From: Methanosarcina sp. Ant1
GTDB lineage: Archaea > Halobacteriota > Methanosarcinia > Methanosarcinales > Methanosarcinaceae
Direction of reading: 5' to 3'
DNA: 36,359 nucleotides
NCBI GenBank assembly: GCA_001714685.2
Contig: MDTP02000063.1
Location: 1-36,359, forward strand
The translations under genes and the position numbers were made by a program. Positions within the stretch are counted from its first letter, which is position 1, and each line of letters begins with the position of its first letter. Shown one piece after another: positions 19,171 to 27,147 of this stretch. Below the pieces are notes generated by a model that saw only the letters and a program-made list of their open reading frames with translations, made no database searches and was not told where the DNA came from.

Positions 19171-19286
19171 TTGTTGTTATTATTGTTATTGTTATCGTTA
19201 TTGTTATCGTTATTGTTATCGTTATTGTTATCGTTATTGTTATCGTTATTGTTATCGTTATCGTTATCGTTATTGTTATTATTATT
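19171..19286. repeat. Hexanucleotide repeat (GTTATY)n between divergent promoters
   Basis: About 115 bp consist almost only of GTTATT and GTTATC hexamers, largely alternating as a 12-bp unit (GTTATCGTTATT). It lies exactly between the divergent TATA boxes of nifS (about 19083) and the HTH regulator (about 19301-19312). The forward frame through it would encode a run of leucines and serines, which is not a credible protein. Confidence 0.9.
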
Positions 19287-19300
19287 TTTTACACTGATAA

Positions 19301-19343
19301 TAAATATATATGTACATAAGATATATTCGTTCTCAATTGTGAA
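19301..19343 (+). promoter_or_regulatory. Promoter and palindromic operator of the HTH regulator
   Basis: TATA box TAAATATATA (19301-19310) is followed about 30 bp later by TTCTCAATTGTGAA (19330-19343), which differs from the consensus palindrome at one base. The operator covers the predicted start of transcription and ends about 20 nt before the regulator start codon, suggesting autorepression. Confidence 0.7.
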
Positions 19344-19363
19344 ACTTCAAAGTGATGGTGATT

Positions 19364-19720
19364 ATGGAAACTCCGTGTCAGAAGATTGTGTGGGATCTGG
19401 TCCCCGCAATAAGGGCCAGTCTTGCAATCGAACTTGTAAAAAAAGGACAGTCACAGGCAACGTCAGCAAAGTTGCTGGGGATTGCTCCGTCGGCAGTTTC
19501 CCAGTATATTTCGGGAAAAAGAGGGTACAGGATCGAGTTTCAGGGCGAGACGAAAGAATTGATCGAAAAACTCGCTCAGGACTTGATCGACAATAAAGCC
19601 GAAGATTTTGTGGTAAGGATATGTAAGATCTGTGTAAGTGCAAGAGGAATTGAGAGTAACTGCAATAGCAGTTGTGGTCCCGAAGAGTCAGACAATAAAA
19701 CAGTGGAACCTGAAAAATAA
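19364..19720 (+). CDS. Small HTH transcriptional regulator with C-terminal four-cysteine motif
   Basis: The 118-residue protein resembles the archaeal HTH family of COG2522. The start PCQKIVWDLVPAIRASLAIEL precedes an HTH (about 28-54) containing SQATSAKLLGIAPSAVSQYI and SGKRG. The C-terminal part has Cys87-x2-Cys90-x9-Cys100-x3-Cys104, a plausible Fe-S, zinc or thiol-sensing site, with Cys5 also available. ATG 19364 is chosen because GGTGATT lies directly upstream; GTG 19352 and ATG 19355 are in frame. It is divergent from nifS and upstream of cysK. The palindrome in its own promoter recurs before nifS, tRNA-Cys and cysK, so I infer it is the local cysteine/sulfur regulator. The ligand is unknown. 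Confidence 0.8.
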   Translation: METPCQKIVWDLVPAIRASLAIELVKKGQSQATSAKLLGIAPSAVSQYISGKRGYRIEFQGETKELIEKLAQDLIDNKAEDFVVRICKICVSARGIESNCNSSCGPEESDNKTVEPEK

Positions 19721-19795
19721 AAGCTTATTTTTTACAGTTCCATATCGTATTTTGACTATTTTCTATTCTATTAGGTACAGAAGCTTCTCGATAAC

Positions 19796-19831
19796 TATAT
19801 ATTTAAGGTAAGATAAATTCACAATTGTGAA
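19796..19831 (+). promoter_or_regulatory. cysK promoter with palindromic operator
   Basis: TATA box TATATATTTAA (19796-19806) is followed by a perfect TTCACAATTGTGAA (19818-19831) centred about 24 bp downstream, directly on the expected start of transcription. The leader to the cysK start would be about 210-250 nt, unusually long for this organism. Confidence 0.75.
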
Positions 19832-20074
19832 TCTTCCATAAATTGCTTTATGTTACTATGTGATTAGTAGTTCTGAATTGCAAAATTTCACGCGATTTGA
19901 AATGCTCAAGATAAATGTAGTGAAGCCTGAAAAAGGTTTGAGTGACAAAACATACATGACTGGCAATTTATAATATAGCCTGGAACTTAAGCTCTGGAAC
20001 GAATTAAATTACATAGAATGAACGAATAAAATTACATGGAATCTAAAAACAAACTGTGGGAAGAAGGCGATGGT

Positions 20075-21001
20075 ATGGGACGAATTTACTCCGACATAAC
20101 CTGGACAATAGGTAGCACGCCCCTCGTTCGGTTAAACCATATGACAAAAGGTCTACATGCTGATGTGATAGTTAAAGTAGAGTCCTTTAACCCGTTGGGA
20201 AGTGTAAAGGACAGAATTGGATTGGCAATGATCGAAGAAGCCGAACGCGAAGGGAAGATAAAAGCTGGCACTACCATAGTTGAACCCACTAGCGGTAACA
20301 CTGGTATTGCACTCGCAGGCGTGTGCGCTGCCCGTGGCTATAAGCTCATACTGGTCATGCCTGAGACAATGACTATCGAAAGGAGAAAACTGCTAAAGGC
20401 TCTAGGAGCAGAGCTCGTCCTGACACCCGGAACTGAAGGAATGAGAGGCGCGATCAGTAAAGCAGAACAAATGGCTGCAGAAGATCCAACGCTCTACTTC
20501 ATACCCCAGCAATTCCGGAACCCTGCAAACCCGGAAATCCACCGCAGGACGACGGCCGAGGAAATATGGAAAGATACTGACGGCAAGGTGGATGTGATTG
20601 TAGCAGGCGTGGGAACAGGTGGAACCATTACAGGTGTTGCCAGCGCTATCAAAAAAAGGAAACCTACTTTCAAGGCGATTGCAGTCGAACCTGCCGAATC
20701 TCCAGTACTCAGCGGCGGAAGTCCGGGGCCGCACAGGATCCAGGGAATCGGTGCAGGGTTCATTCCTGAAGTACTCAAGCTTGACCTGGTCGATGAAATA
20801 ATTGAGGTTACTGGAGACAATGCCGCTGCCACAGCCAGACGATTGGCAAAGGAAGAAGGCATCCTTGCAGGCATATCTTCAGGCGCAGCTACATATGCAG
20901 CACTGCAGATTGCATCCAGGGCGGAAATGAGCGGGAAAATGATTGTTGTCATCTTACCGGATACGGGAGAGCGTTATCTGAGTACCGATCTTTTTGACTG
21001 A
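20075..21001 (+). CDS. cysK: Cysteine synthase A (O-acetylserine sulfhydrylase)
   Basis: This PLP enzyme makes cysteine from O-acetylserine and sulfide. It has 308 residues from the chosen ATG. The PLP lysine is in [12 protein letters not shown], the substrate loop is [10 protein letters not shown], the phosphate cup is [10 protein letters not shown] and the C-terminal [10 protein letters not shown] is conserved. ATG 20075 (MGRIYSDI) matches the usual start of CysK proteins. The frame is open to ATG 20036, which has no Shine-Dalgarno sequence. cysE follows after 32 nt. CysK/CysE are mostly bacterial enzymes, and in Methanosarcina this pair has been regarded as acquired from bacteria. With SepCysS nearby the cell has two routes to cysteine. 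Confidence 0.95.
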   Translation: MGRIYSDITWTIGSTPLVRLNHMTKGLHADVIVKVESFNPLGSVKDRIGLAMIEEAEREGKIKAGTTIVEPTSGNTGIALAGVCAARGYKLILVMPETMTIERRKLLKALGAELVLTPGTEGMRGAISKAEQMAAEDPTLYFIPQQFRNPANPEIHRRTTAEEIWKDTDGKVDVIVAGVGTGGTITGVASAIKKRKPTFKAIAVEPAESPVLSGGSPGPHRIQGIGAGFIPEVLKLDLVDEIIEVTGDNAAATARRLAKEEGILAGISSGAATYAALQIASRAEMSGKMIVVILPDTGERYLSTDLFD

Positions 21002-21033
21002 TCTTTTTGATTATTAATACTGGAAGATTTCAA

Positions 21034-21990
21034 ATGGGAATCAGGGAAGATATCAGGACAGTTTTTGAAAAAGACCCTGCAGCAATGTCTACATTGGAGG
21101 TAATCTGCTGCTATCCCGGTCTGCACGCTATCTGGATGCATCGGATAGCGCATTTTCTCTGGGACAAACACTTCTTTTTTCTTGCCCGTTTGCTGTCCCA
21201 TATATCGAGGATGCTTACAGGGATTGAAATCCACCCCGGAGCAAAGCTTGGAAAACGGGTATTTATTGATCACGGATCCGGAGTGGTAATTGGGGAAACT
21301 GCTGAGGTCGGCGATGACGTCCTCATATACATGGGAGTTGTACTTGGCGGGACAGCCCTTGAGAGGACAAAACGCCATCCTACTATTGAAAACGATGTCG
21401 TTCTCGGTTCAGGTGCGATTGTACTCGGGCCAATTACTATCGGAAGAGGGGCTAAAGTAGGCGCTGGTTCGGTTGTGATCAGGCCAGTTCCACCTGGAGC
21501 TACTGTCGTAGGAGTCCCTGCCAGAATTGCAGAGCCACAACCCTCCGTATCTGCAGGGCAACTGGATCATAATAAGTTACCTGACCCCATGCTTAGCGTG
21601 GTAAGCCAGATGCTTGACAGATTGAGCAGGCTAGAAGAAAAGTTTCAGGCACAAAGATATACATCCGTGTATAGAACACCTTTACAAAAGAGCGTTCCTA
21701 AAAAAGATGAGCAAATTTATTCCCAGCTAAGAGAAGTAATCGATCCTGAAGTAGGTATAGATATTGTCAAGATGGGTATGGTCAAAGAGGTAATTGTGGA
21801 CGGAGTAAATGTAGAAGTAAACCTTGTATTGACAACAAATATCTGCCCTATGGCAGAATACCTCAAGGATCAGGTAAGGCGGAAAGTTCTGAGCGTTGGC
21901 GGGATAGAAAAAGTGAGTGTTAATATCCTTGACGAGCCCTGGAGTTGGGATCGATCCAAAGAACAAACACAAGATCAACAGTCCACCTGA
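21034..21990 (+). CDS. cysE: Serine O-acetyltransferase fused to a C-terminal DUF59/MIP18-like domain
   Basis: The protein has 318 residues. The N-terminal ~180 are a complete CysE: helical start ([14 protein letters not shown]) and a left-handed beta-helix with [33 protein letters not shown] and [16 protein letters not shown]. It acetylates serine for CysK. After a linker (about 185-225), residues about 228-310 form a DUF59/MIP18/PaaD-like domain ([20 protein letters not shown], with a cysteine in [11 protein letters not shown] and a C-terminal [16 protein letters not shown]). Such domains act in Fe-S cluster maturation. The ORF is open to a TTG at 21007, but GGAAGAT before ATG 21034 fixes the start. 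It is cotranscribed with cysK. Confidence 0.93.
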   Translation: MGIREDIRTVFEKDPAAMSTLEVICCYPGLHAIWMHRIAHFLWDKHFFFLARLLSHISRMLTGIEIHPGAKLGKRVFIDHGSGVVIGETAEVGDDVLIYMGVVLGGTALERTKRHPTIENDVVLGSGAIVLGPITIGRGAKVGAGSVVIRPVPPGATVVGVPARIAEPQPSVSAGQLDHNKLPDPMLSVVSQMLDRLSRLEEKFQAQRYTSVYRTPLQKSVPKKDEQIYSQLREVIDPEVGIDIVKMGMVKEVIVDGVNVEVNLVLTTNICPMAEYLKDQVRRKVLSVGGIEKVSVNILDEPWSWDRSKEQTQDQQST

Positions 21991-22050
21991 AAATGTCGGT
22001 ATGCAGGAGAATGAGGGATTCCGAAACTTAATACTCAGCATCTCCCTCAA

Positions 22051-22084
22051 TGACTGAAATACGCTGACTGAAATACGCTGACTG
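22051..22084. repeat. 14-bp tandem repeat downstream of cysE
   Basis: TGACTGAAATACGC is present twice in tandem, followed by a partial third copy (TGACTGA). Short, non-coding and of unknown role. Confidence 0.7.
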
Positions 22085-22166
22085 AGGTAAAAAGAAGCTC
22101 TTTACAGGCGAGCAGAAATTAAAATCGACCTGAATTTTGATGGCAGTCTAAGAAGAATTTCCATAA

Positions 22167-22298
22167 AGTTGGCTGGCTGATATTGCTGACCTAATTCAAT
22201 GGAATTTAACAGATAACGGCTCTCCGCTGTTTCGTGTGGATATCATCACAAAAACCAATGTGGGTAAATTGAAAAAGCATCTTATCCATAAGGAATAG
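22167..22298 (+). pseudogene. Vestigial C-terminal fragment, perhaps of an AMP-forming acyl-CoA ligase
   Basis: An open frame of about 43 codons without a start, preceded by a stop at 22164-22166, reads SWLADIADLIQWNLTDNGSP and ends with RVDIITKTNVGKLKKHL plus four residues. The KTNVGKLKK part resembles the (P)KT(S/N)VGK(I/L)xK motif closing adenylate-forming acyl-CoA synthetases. The rest is too short to confirm. It lies between convergent cysE and thiE and is probably a gene relic. Confidence 0.3.
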
Positions 22299-22318
22299 TG
22301 AAGAGTCCAGATAACCTC

Positions 22319-22981
22319 TTATTCCTTTTTTATTCCCCGGATGATATCAATAAAAATTTTAGTTTCTCTTTTTACGTCATCACTGCAGACTACTGCAGAG
22401 ATTGCAACCAGGCTGTCAGCTCCATTCTGAATAACACTCTCGCAGTTCTCTTTGTTTATTCCGCCAATAGCAACTACAGGAATTTTTATTGCTTTTTTGA
22501 CTTCTCTTATTTTCCCGGGGCCAATTCCGTCTCCTGCGTCTTTTTTAGTAGCTGTGTCAAATATAGGACCAAGGCCGATGTAATCAGCACCACTTTTTTC
22601 TGCTTCGATCGCTTCGTCAATGTTGTAAACACTAAGACCGATGATCTTATCTGTGCCTAGAAGTTTTCTTGCAGTTTCGATTGGCATATCATCCTGGCCT
22701 ATGTGGACTCCATCCGCATCAACTGCTAAAGCAACATCAATCCTGTCGTTCACCAAAAATATTGCTCTATCACCGCATATTCTCTTGATTTCGGATGCTT
22801 CACAGATCATCTCTTTTGTGCTCTTGTCTTTCTCTCGGTACTGAACAATTTTGCAGCCTGCTTCAACTGCTTCCTTTACATCGGATAAAGTCCCTTTATT
22901 TGAGAGTCCGGAATCTGTCACAAGATAGAATTCTATCTCTTTTAAAAGATCGTTTTTAGGGTCGAGATTTTTCTGGCTCAT
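22319..22981 (-). CDS. thiE: Thiamine-phosphate synthase
   Basis: The enzyme joins the pyrimidine pyrophosphate and thiazole phosphate to thiamine phosphate. It has 220 residues from ATG 22981. Motifs are [57 protein letters not shown] and [11 protein letters not shown], covering the pyrophosphate, Mg and phosphate sites of this TIM barrel. The start is uncertain: ATG 22996 and TTG 23014 are in frame, and only 22981 has a weak GGATG upstream. It lies about 100 nt after thiM on the same strand, so the two probably form an operon for thiazole salvage and coupling. Confidence 0.93.
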   Translation of the reverse strand: MSQKNLDPKNDLLKEIEFYLVTDSGLSNKGTLSDVKEAVEAGCKIVQYREKDKSTKEMICEASEIKRICGDRAIFLVNDRIDVALAVDADGVHIGQDDMPIETARKLLGTDKIIGLSVYNIDEAIEAEKSGADYIGLGPIFDTATKKDAGDGIGPGKIREVKKAIKIPVVAIGGINKENCESVIQNGADSLVAISAVVCSDDVKRETKIFIDIIRGIKKE

Positions 22982-23078
22982 ACTGCTTAAGTCCATCCAG
23001 CATACGCGTTTCAAAAATTACTTTCTTCTTTTGTCTTTCTTTTAAATTTACTTTTTAAAAAATTCATCTTTTTTGAAT

Positions 23079-23864
23079 TCACTTCTCTTCGACATTCATC
23101 ATATTTTCTACTTTCTCATCTGACAGATTGAATACTTCGTCATATAAATTAACTTTAAAACTTCCCGGCCCATTTGATTTTGCAGCCGCGAGTTCTCCTG
23201 CAACTCCAAAGTAGCATAATGCATCTTTGGATGCATCAAAATAATTAGAATTGACTGAAGCAAATAAGCCTATTACTGATGCAGCCATGCACCCGGTTCC
23301 GACAATTGAACCCATTTGCTCGTGACCGTTCTTTACAATATATGTCTTTTTTCCATCACTTATTATGTCTTCTTTTCCTGTCATCACGACAATAGAGGAT
23401 TTTGATTTTGCGAGTTCTTTTGCAACTTTTTCAGGGTCAGCATCAATTGAAGTTGCTTCAACTCCTTTTGTTTCAGCGTTTTCGCCTGCCAGCTTTGCGA
23501 TTTCAGAATAATTACCTTTGATTATGTCAATGTGAACAGAGTTCAGAATTTTTTCTGCCATGTCATCTCTGAACTTAGTAGCACCCACACCGACTGCATC
23601 AAGTATTACAGGTATTTTCTTTTTGTTTGCAGCAACAGCAGAAATGATCATGGAATCGATGATTTCAGATGTCAGAGTTCCTATATTAAGTACAAGAGCT
23701 GATGAAATACCTGTCATATCTGCACATTCCTCAGGGGCATGCGCCATTACAGGGAGTGCACCAAATGCTCTTGTCATGTTTGCGCAGTCGTAAATAGTTA
23801 CCCCGTTAGTGATATGATGTATGAGTGGTTTTGTTTCCCTTATTGTTTTTAGTGGGTTTTTCAT
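23079..23864 (-). CDS. thiM: Hydroxyethylthiazole kinase
   Basis: The 261-residue ribokinase-fold enzyme phosphorylates 4-methyl-5-(2-hydroxyethyl)thiazole, feeding thiE. The N-terminal [20 protein letters not shown], the mid-protein [11 protein letters not shown] and [12 protein letters not shown], and the catalytic [12 protein letters not shown] are all typical. ATG 23864 is preceded by GAGGAAT. A 160-bp palindromic insertion lies only about 30 nt upstream, so the promoter either lies inside that element or was separated from the gene by it. Confidence 0.95.
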   Translation of the reverse strand: MKNPLKTIRETKPLIHHITNGVTIYDCANMTRAFGALPVMAHAPEECADMTGISSALVLNIGTLTSEIIDSMIISAVAANKKKIPVILDAVGVGATKFRDDMAEKILNSVHIDIIKGNYSEIAKLAGENAETKGVEATSIDADPEKVAKELAKSKSSIVVMTGKEDIISDGKKTYIVKNGHEQMGSIVGTGCMAASVIGLFASVNSNYFDASKDALCYFGVAGELAAAKSNGPGSFKVNLYDEVFNLSDEKVENMMNVEEK

Positions 23865-23896
23865 TAGTATTCCTCAAAGCTTTTTGAGCGCTTTTA

Positions 23897-24056
23897 GAGA
23901 GCGTCGTAAAAGTCTATTTGATTCTACAAATAGGATAAATTTATCCTTAATAAGGTAGCGATTGTCTGAATTTAATGTAAAAATTTTATATCCATATTTA
24001 AAGTCAACGTTCAGATTATCCAATTGTAGAATTTCTTTGACTTTTGCGACGCTCTC
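23897..24056. mobile_element. 160-bp MITE-like element upstream of thiM
   Basis: The ends form imperfect inverted repeats of about 45 bp. One end starts GAGAGCGTCGTAAAAGTC and the other, read inward on the opposite strand, GAGAGCGTCGCAAAAGTC. A shared ATTCTACAA lies further in. It is flanked by 6-bp direct repeats, CTTTTA at 23891-23896 and 24057-24062. It has no open frame. It is unrelated to the element in nifS by sequence of its ends, so at least two such families have been active. Confidence 0.75.
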
Positions 24057-24136
24057 CTTTTAATACTTATTTATCTCACTTTTCATTTTTGAAACAGCAA
24101 TCTAAAATAATATTCTTCCATATAATAATATAGGAT

Positions 24137-24334
24137 TCAAGCAATTTTAGGCTCTGAATCTCGCTTTTTCCACAACTTATTTAATATTACTATAAGTTGA
24201 GTGTATCTTGATCGGTTTTGATCATTCCTTATTTTGTTTTGGATTTGTTCTGGATTTACATCATATATATGAAACGCGACAGGTAAGACTGTAGTATCAT
24301 TTGTCCAAACTAAGGTAATCAGGCCAATCGTCAA
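24137..24334 (-). pseudogene. Fragment of a DDE-type transposase
   Basis: The 65-codon reverse frame contains ITLVWTNDTTVLPVAFHIYD, resembling the segment around the second catalytic region of IS4/IS701-like transposases in Methanosarcina (L(V/I)W(T/S)xxxxxLPVxFxIYD), followed by a Lys/Arg-rich helical part. It is far shorter than a transposase (usually 300-450 residues) and lacks the remaining catalytic residues. No terminal repeats are evident, so it is an isolated remnant. Confidence 0.5.
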
Positions 24335-24460
24335 GACCTTAAATTATTGTATAAGATGTATAACATGAAATCTTTTTTAGAATATGGGCATAGAATGCCA
24401 TAGGACAGAAGTGATAATTAAAAACTGATATGCAGATACGGAACTTCCAAAAAAGAAAAA

Positions 24461-24545
24461 CGACGAGAGGGGGACTCGAACCCCCGGGATGCGGGGCATC
24501 ACGGGATTAGCAATCCCGCGCCATACCGGGCTTGGCTATCTCGTC
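24461..24545 (-). tRNA. tRNA-Ser (anticodon GCT)
   Basis: An 85-nt class II tRNA. The acceptor stem is GACGAGA/TCTCGTC with discriminator G, the anticodon stem CGGGA/TCCCG encloses loop TTGCTAA with anticodon GCT, a long variable arm (GTGATGCCCCGCATC region) is typical of serine tRNAs, and the T arm is GGGGG-TTCGAGT-CCCCC. No CCA is encoded and no intron is seen. It lies downstream of the SRP RNA gene on the same strand. Confidence 0.93.
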
Positions 24546-24683
24546 ACAAAGGACATTAAGAAGCGCGTCCCCTTAAACGCATTTCAGGTATTTAACCTTT
24601 TCCGGGGAGGGAGTTTCATATAAAATATATCCACTCAAAAAACTTTGATTGTATTCTAAAACTAAGCCCACGAAAAGTGTTAA

Positions 24684-25000
24684 GTGATGAGCACGCCTCA
24701 GGTCGTTGTATCTTGGAGATTTCAGGAGACTGGAACCTCTTCTCCACCCCGCAACCCCGCAAGCGACAGTTGCCCACGGTGAGTCTGCTCCCTTCCGGGC
24801 CTCGACCGGTTTCCGCAGTTAGGGTACGAAGATCTGTTCTCCAGCAAATCCGCATACCTGCACCATCCAAGCAGGACGTAGCTTCTCAGTTGAGACTCCA
24901 GGCTGGGATCTCTTTGACGCATCTTCCTTCGGCTTCGTCCCCCGCATATCGGCGATTTCGGGTTACAGGTAACGCCGGGCTACCCGGACTAGCTCATCAG
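24684..25000 (-). ncRNA. Signal recognition particle RNA (archaeal 7S RNA)
   Basis: Read on the reverse strand the RNA is about 317 nt. The 5' TGATGAGC pairs with the 3' GCTCATCA (helix 1, present in archaea). The domain IV signature GGCCCGGAAGGGAGCAG, the SRP54-binding hairpin, is exact. The segment TGGATGGTGCAGGTATGCG and the paired long helix 5 strands fit the archaeal fold. It scaffolds SRP19 and SRP54 for cotranslational targeting. Ends are set from helix 1 and the upstream TATA box and may be off by a few bases. The forward open frame across it (24677-25111) is a chance frame. Confidence 0.92.
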
Positions 25001-25020
25001 CTATACAAAGACACTTGTAA

Positions 25021-25029
25021 TTTATATAA
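25021..25029 (-). promoter_or_regulatory. TATA box of the SRP RNA gene
   Basis: TTATATAAA in the direction of the SRP RNA, centred about 25 nt before the inferred 5' end at 25000, which is the normal archaeal TATA-to-start distance. Confidence 0.65.
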
Positions 25030-25348
25030 CTATCCCCACCGATATGCATTTTTTGCAAAGGAATCTGAAAGATTTAAATCGTTTGACAAAAAAGGGAAAA
25101 AATATGCATGACAAGCCTTTTTGATAAATCCTTATCAGAAGAATCCTTCCAATAAATTTAATTTTAAATGTTATTATTAAAAGGCCAAAGTGATTGGGGC
25201 AGGCGTTCATTGGTCTTAAACGTATATAGGAATAGAACACTCTATTTATTTATATGTCATTTTTCACAATAATGTATACATAAAATCTCAAATGGCTTAA
25301 ATGATATATCAAAACACCCGAAAAACTAAAAAAAATAGGGGAGTTTAT

Positions 25349-26974
25349 ATGAGATATGGAGTTGCAATTGACCTGGGAACAAGCGGGTATCGAGCTCAGA
25401 AGATTAACCTTGATACTGAAGAGATCCGAAGAACGGTAATGACTTTAAGGAACCCTCTTCCCGGAGCGAATGTGATGGACCACATGGACTTCGCAATTCA
25501 CTATGGTCAGGATCTTGTGCACGGGCTTTCCATAAATGCAGTAAAGAATCTAATTCAGGCTCTTGATTTGAAAAGCGAAGAACTTAAGAGACTTTCAATT
25601 TGTGGAAATCCTATCCAGCTATCCATCTTCCAGGGAATCAGCATTGAAGACCTGGCCTACGCAGGGGAACGAAAGAAAAAGAAGTACAATATACAGGAGC
25701 AGAACAGGGATGCGAGAATCGTACATAGCGATAAAATTCCGGGGCTTGAAGATTTTGATTGTGAGGTCGTAGTCCCCCCCTCAATAAAACACGAAGTCGG
25801 GGCCGACGCTCTTGCCTTAATAGAAAAATCGGGAATGCTCGATAGTGACGAAATTTCAATTGCTACGGATTACGGAACAAATGCAGAGATGGCCCTTAAA
25901 GTAAACGATATAATTTACACGGGTTCTGCGGCTGCCGGCCCTGCCCTTGAGGGGCAGCAGATAAAACATGGAAGCCTTGCATCTCCTTACTCAATTTCAG
26001 ACTTTGAATTCGAGGACGGAGCATTAAGGAATTACGTATTGAATGAAGAGATGGAACCTGCCCTTGGAGATCTTGTAGATCCGGCAACCGGAAACATCCT
26101 TGAAAAAGGTATTATCGAAGCCAAAGCGATTACAGGCACAGGCGTTATAGCCTTGATAGAGGAAGCAATAAGGCACGGCCTTGTAGAGCTTCCCAAAGTT
26201 AAGACTCCGGACGGACTCATCCACATGCAAAACAGGATAAATTTCTCTGAAAATGATCTGAAAGAAGCCGGAAAAGCTATAGGTGCAATTCGTGCAGGGC
26301 ATATTACGCTCTGTGCAGCTGCAGGTATCGAACTGAAAGACATCGATGTTGCTTACATGGCAGGAGCTGCAGGCACCTATATGGACGCAGCAAAAGCCCA
26401 GAAAATCGGTTTGATCCCGTACTCCACAGGAAGAATTTGCCAGATCGGAAATACTTCACTTGCATTAGCCCGCGAAGTCCTGCTTTCGGAAGAGAGACTT
26501 TGGGAGCTCCAGGGTATTGCAAACAAGATATTAGACACACATATAATGTTTGCGACTTCCCCGCAATTCAGTGATGTGTATGTTCTCGAACTTGCATATT
26601 GGGAAGAAGGTATGCCCTTTAAAATGTTTAAGAAATTCCTTAAAAAGAAAGGGCTTCCCGGTCTCGATGATCCTATAGAAAATCCTGTTATTGAGAGGCG
26701 TGTAAAGAAAGACATCCCTGTGCTTGGAGAAGAGGGGCTGCATATACTGGAAAGAGTCGGGACATATATGACTATGGTCGTCGACTGCCCCGAATGCAAG
26801 AAGTGCATAAAAGTCTGCCCCAATGATGCCATAACAATTGACGAAGAAAACAGGGTTATGATAAGTACTGATCTCTGTGAAGGTTCCCACTGCCAGAAGT
26901 GCATAAGGGCCTGCCCTCCGGATAAATTCAACTGGGAAAATCTTAAAGTCTTCAAACCGCAACAGCAAGAATGA
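25349..26974 (+). CDS. ramA: RamA-type corrinoid protein reductive activase (copy 1)
   Basis: The 541-residue iron-sulfur ATPase reductively activates the Co(II) corrinoid of methyltransferase corrinoid proteins to Co(I), as RamA does for methylamine methanogenesis. The N-terminal part is an ASKHA/DUF4445-type ATPase (MRYGVAIDLGTSGYRAQKIN; TDYGTNAEMALKVND; YMAGAAGTYMDAAKAQKIG). The C-terminal ~60 residues hold two [4Fe-4S] ferredoxin motifs (CPECKKCIKVCP and CEGSHCQKCIRACP). ATG 25349 has GGGGAG upstream; the open frame extends 16 codons further, without support. A TATA-like TTTATTTATATG lies at about 25245. No methyltransferase genes are adjacent, so its client corrinoid protein cannot be named. 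A paralogue follows 1.1 kb downstream. Confidence 0.9.
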   Translation: MRYGVAIDLGTSGYRAQKINLDTEEIRRTVMTLRNPLPGANVMDHMDFAIHYGQDLVHGLSINAVKNLIQALDLKSEELKRLSICGNPIQLSIFQGISIEDLAYAGERKKKKYNIQEQNRDARIVHSDKIPGLEDFDCEVVVPPSIKHEVGADALALIEKSGMLDSDEISIATDYGTNAEMALKVNDIIYTGSAAAGPALEGQQIKHGSLASPYSISDFEFEDGALRNYVLNEEMEPALGDLVDPATGNILEKGIIEAKAITGTGVIALIEEAIRHGLVELPKVKTPDGLIHMQNRINFSENDLKEAGKAIGAIRAGHITLCAAAGIELKDIDVAYMAGAAGTYMDAAKAQKIGLIPYSTGRICQIGNTSLALAREVLLSEERLWELQGIANKILDTHIMFATSPQFSDVYVLELAYWEEGMPFKMFKKFLKKKGLPGLDDPIENPVIERRVKKDIPVLGEEGLHILERVGTYMTMVVDCPECKKCIKVCPNDAITIDEENRVMISTDLCEGSHCQKCIRACPPDKFNWENLKVFKPQQQE

Positions 26975-27147
26975 GGAAATCAACCGAAAGTCTCTGGTGA
27001 CTGTACAACACTTTCTTTTATGGCCTTCATACTAATTTGAGTATTATTGAGTTAGTCCTTGAAATGGCCATAAAATAAATTATCAATTAGAGGATATTGC
27101 CAATATTTTGAGTGCAACTAGTCACCGTAAATAACTGCTCATCTCGT

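Noticed and set aside
19159-19596. Forward 145-codon frame beginning with a long Leu/Ser run
   Set aside because: It is the translation of the GTTATY repeat and then of the HTH gene in the wrong frame; the HTH frame has the family signature.
23865-24062. TPP riboswitch upstream of thiM
   Set aside because: I saw no recognisable TPP aptamer core; the sequence is explained by the palindromic element with CTTTTA direct repeats.
24677-25111. Forward 144-codon frame
   Set aside because: It lies antisense across the SRP RNA gene and has no family features.
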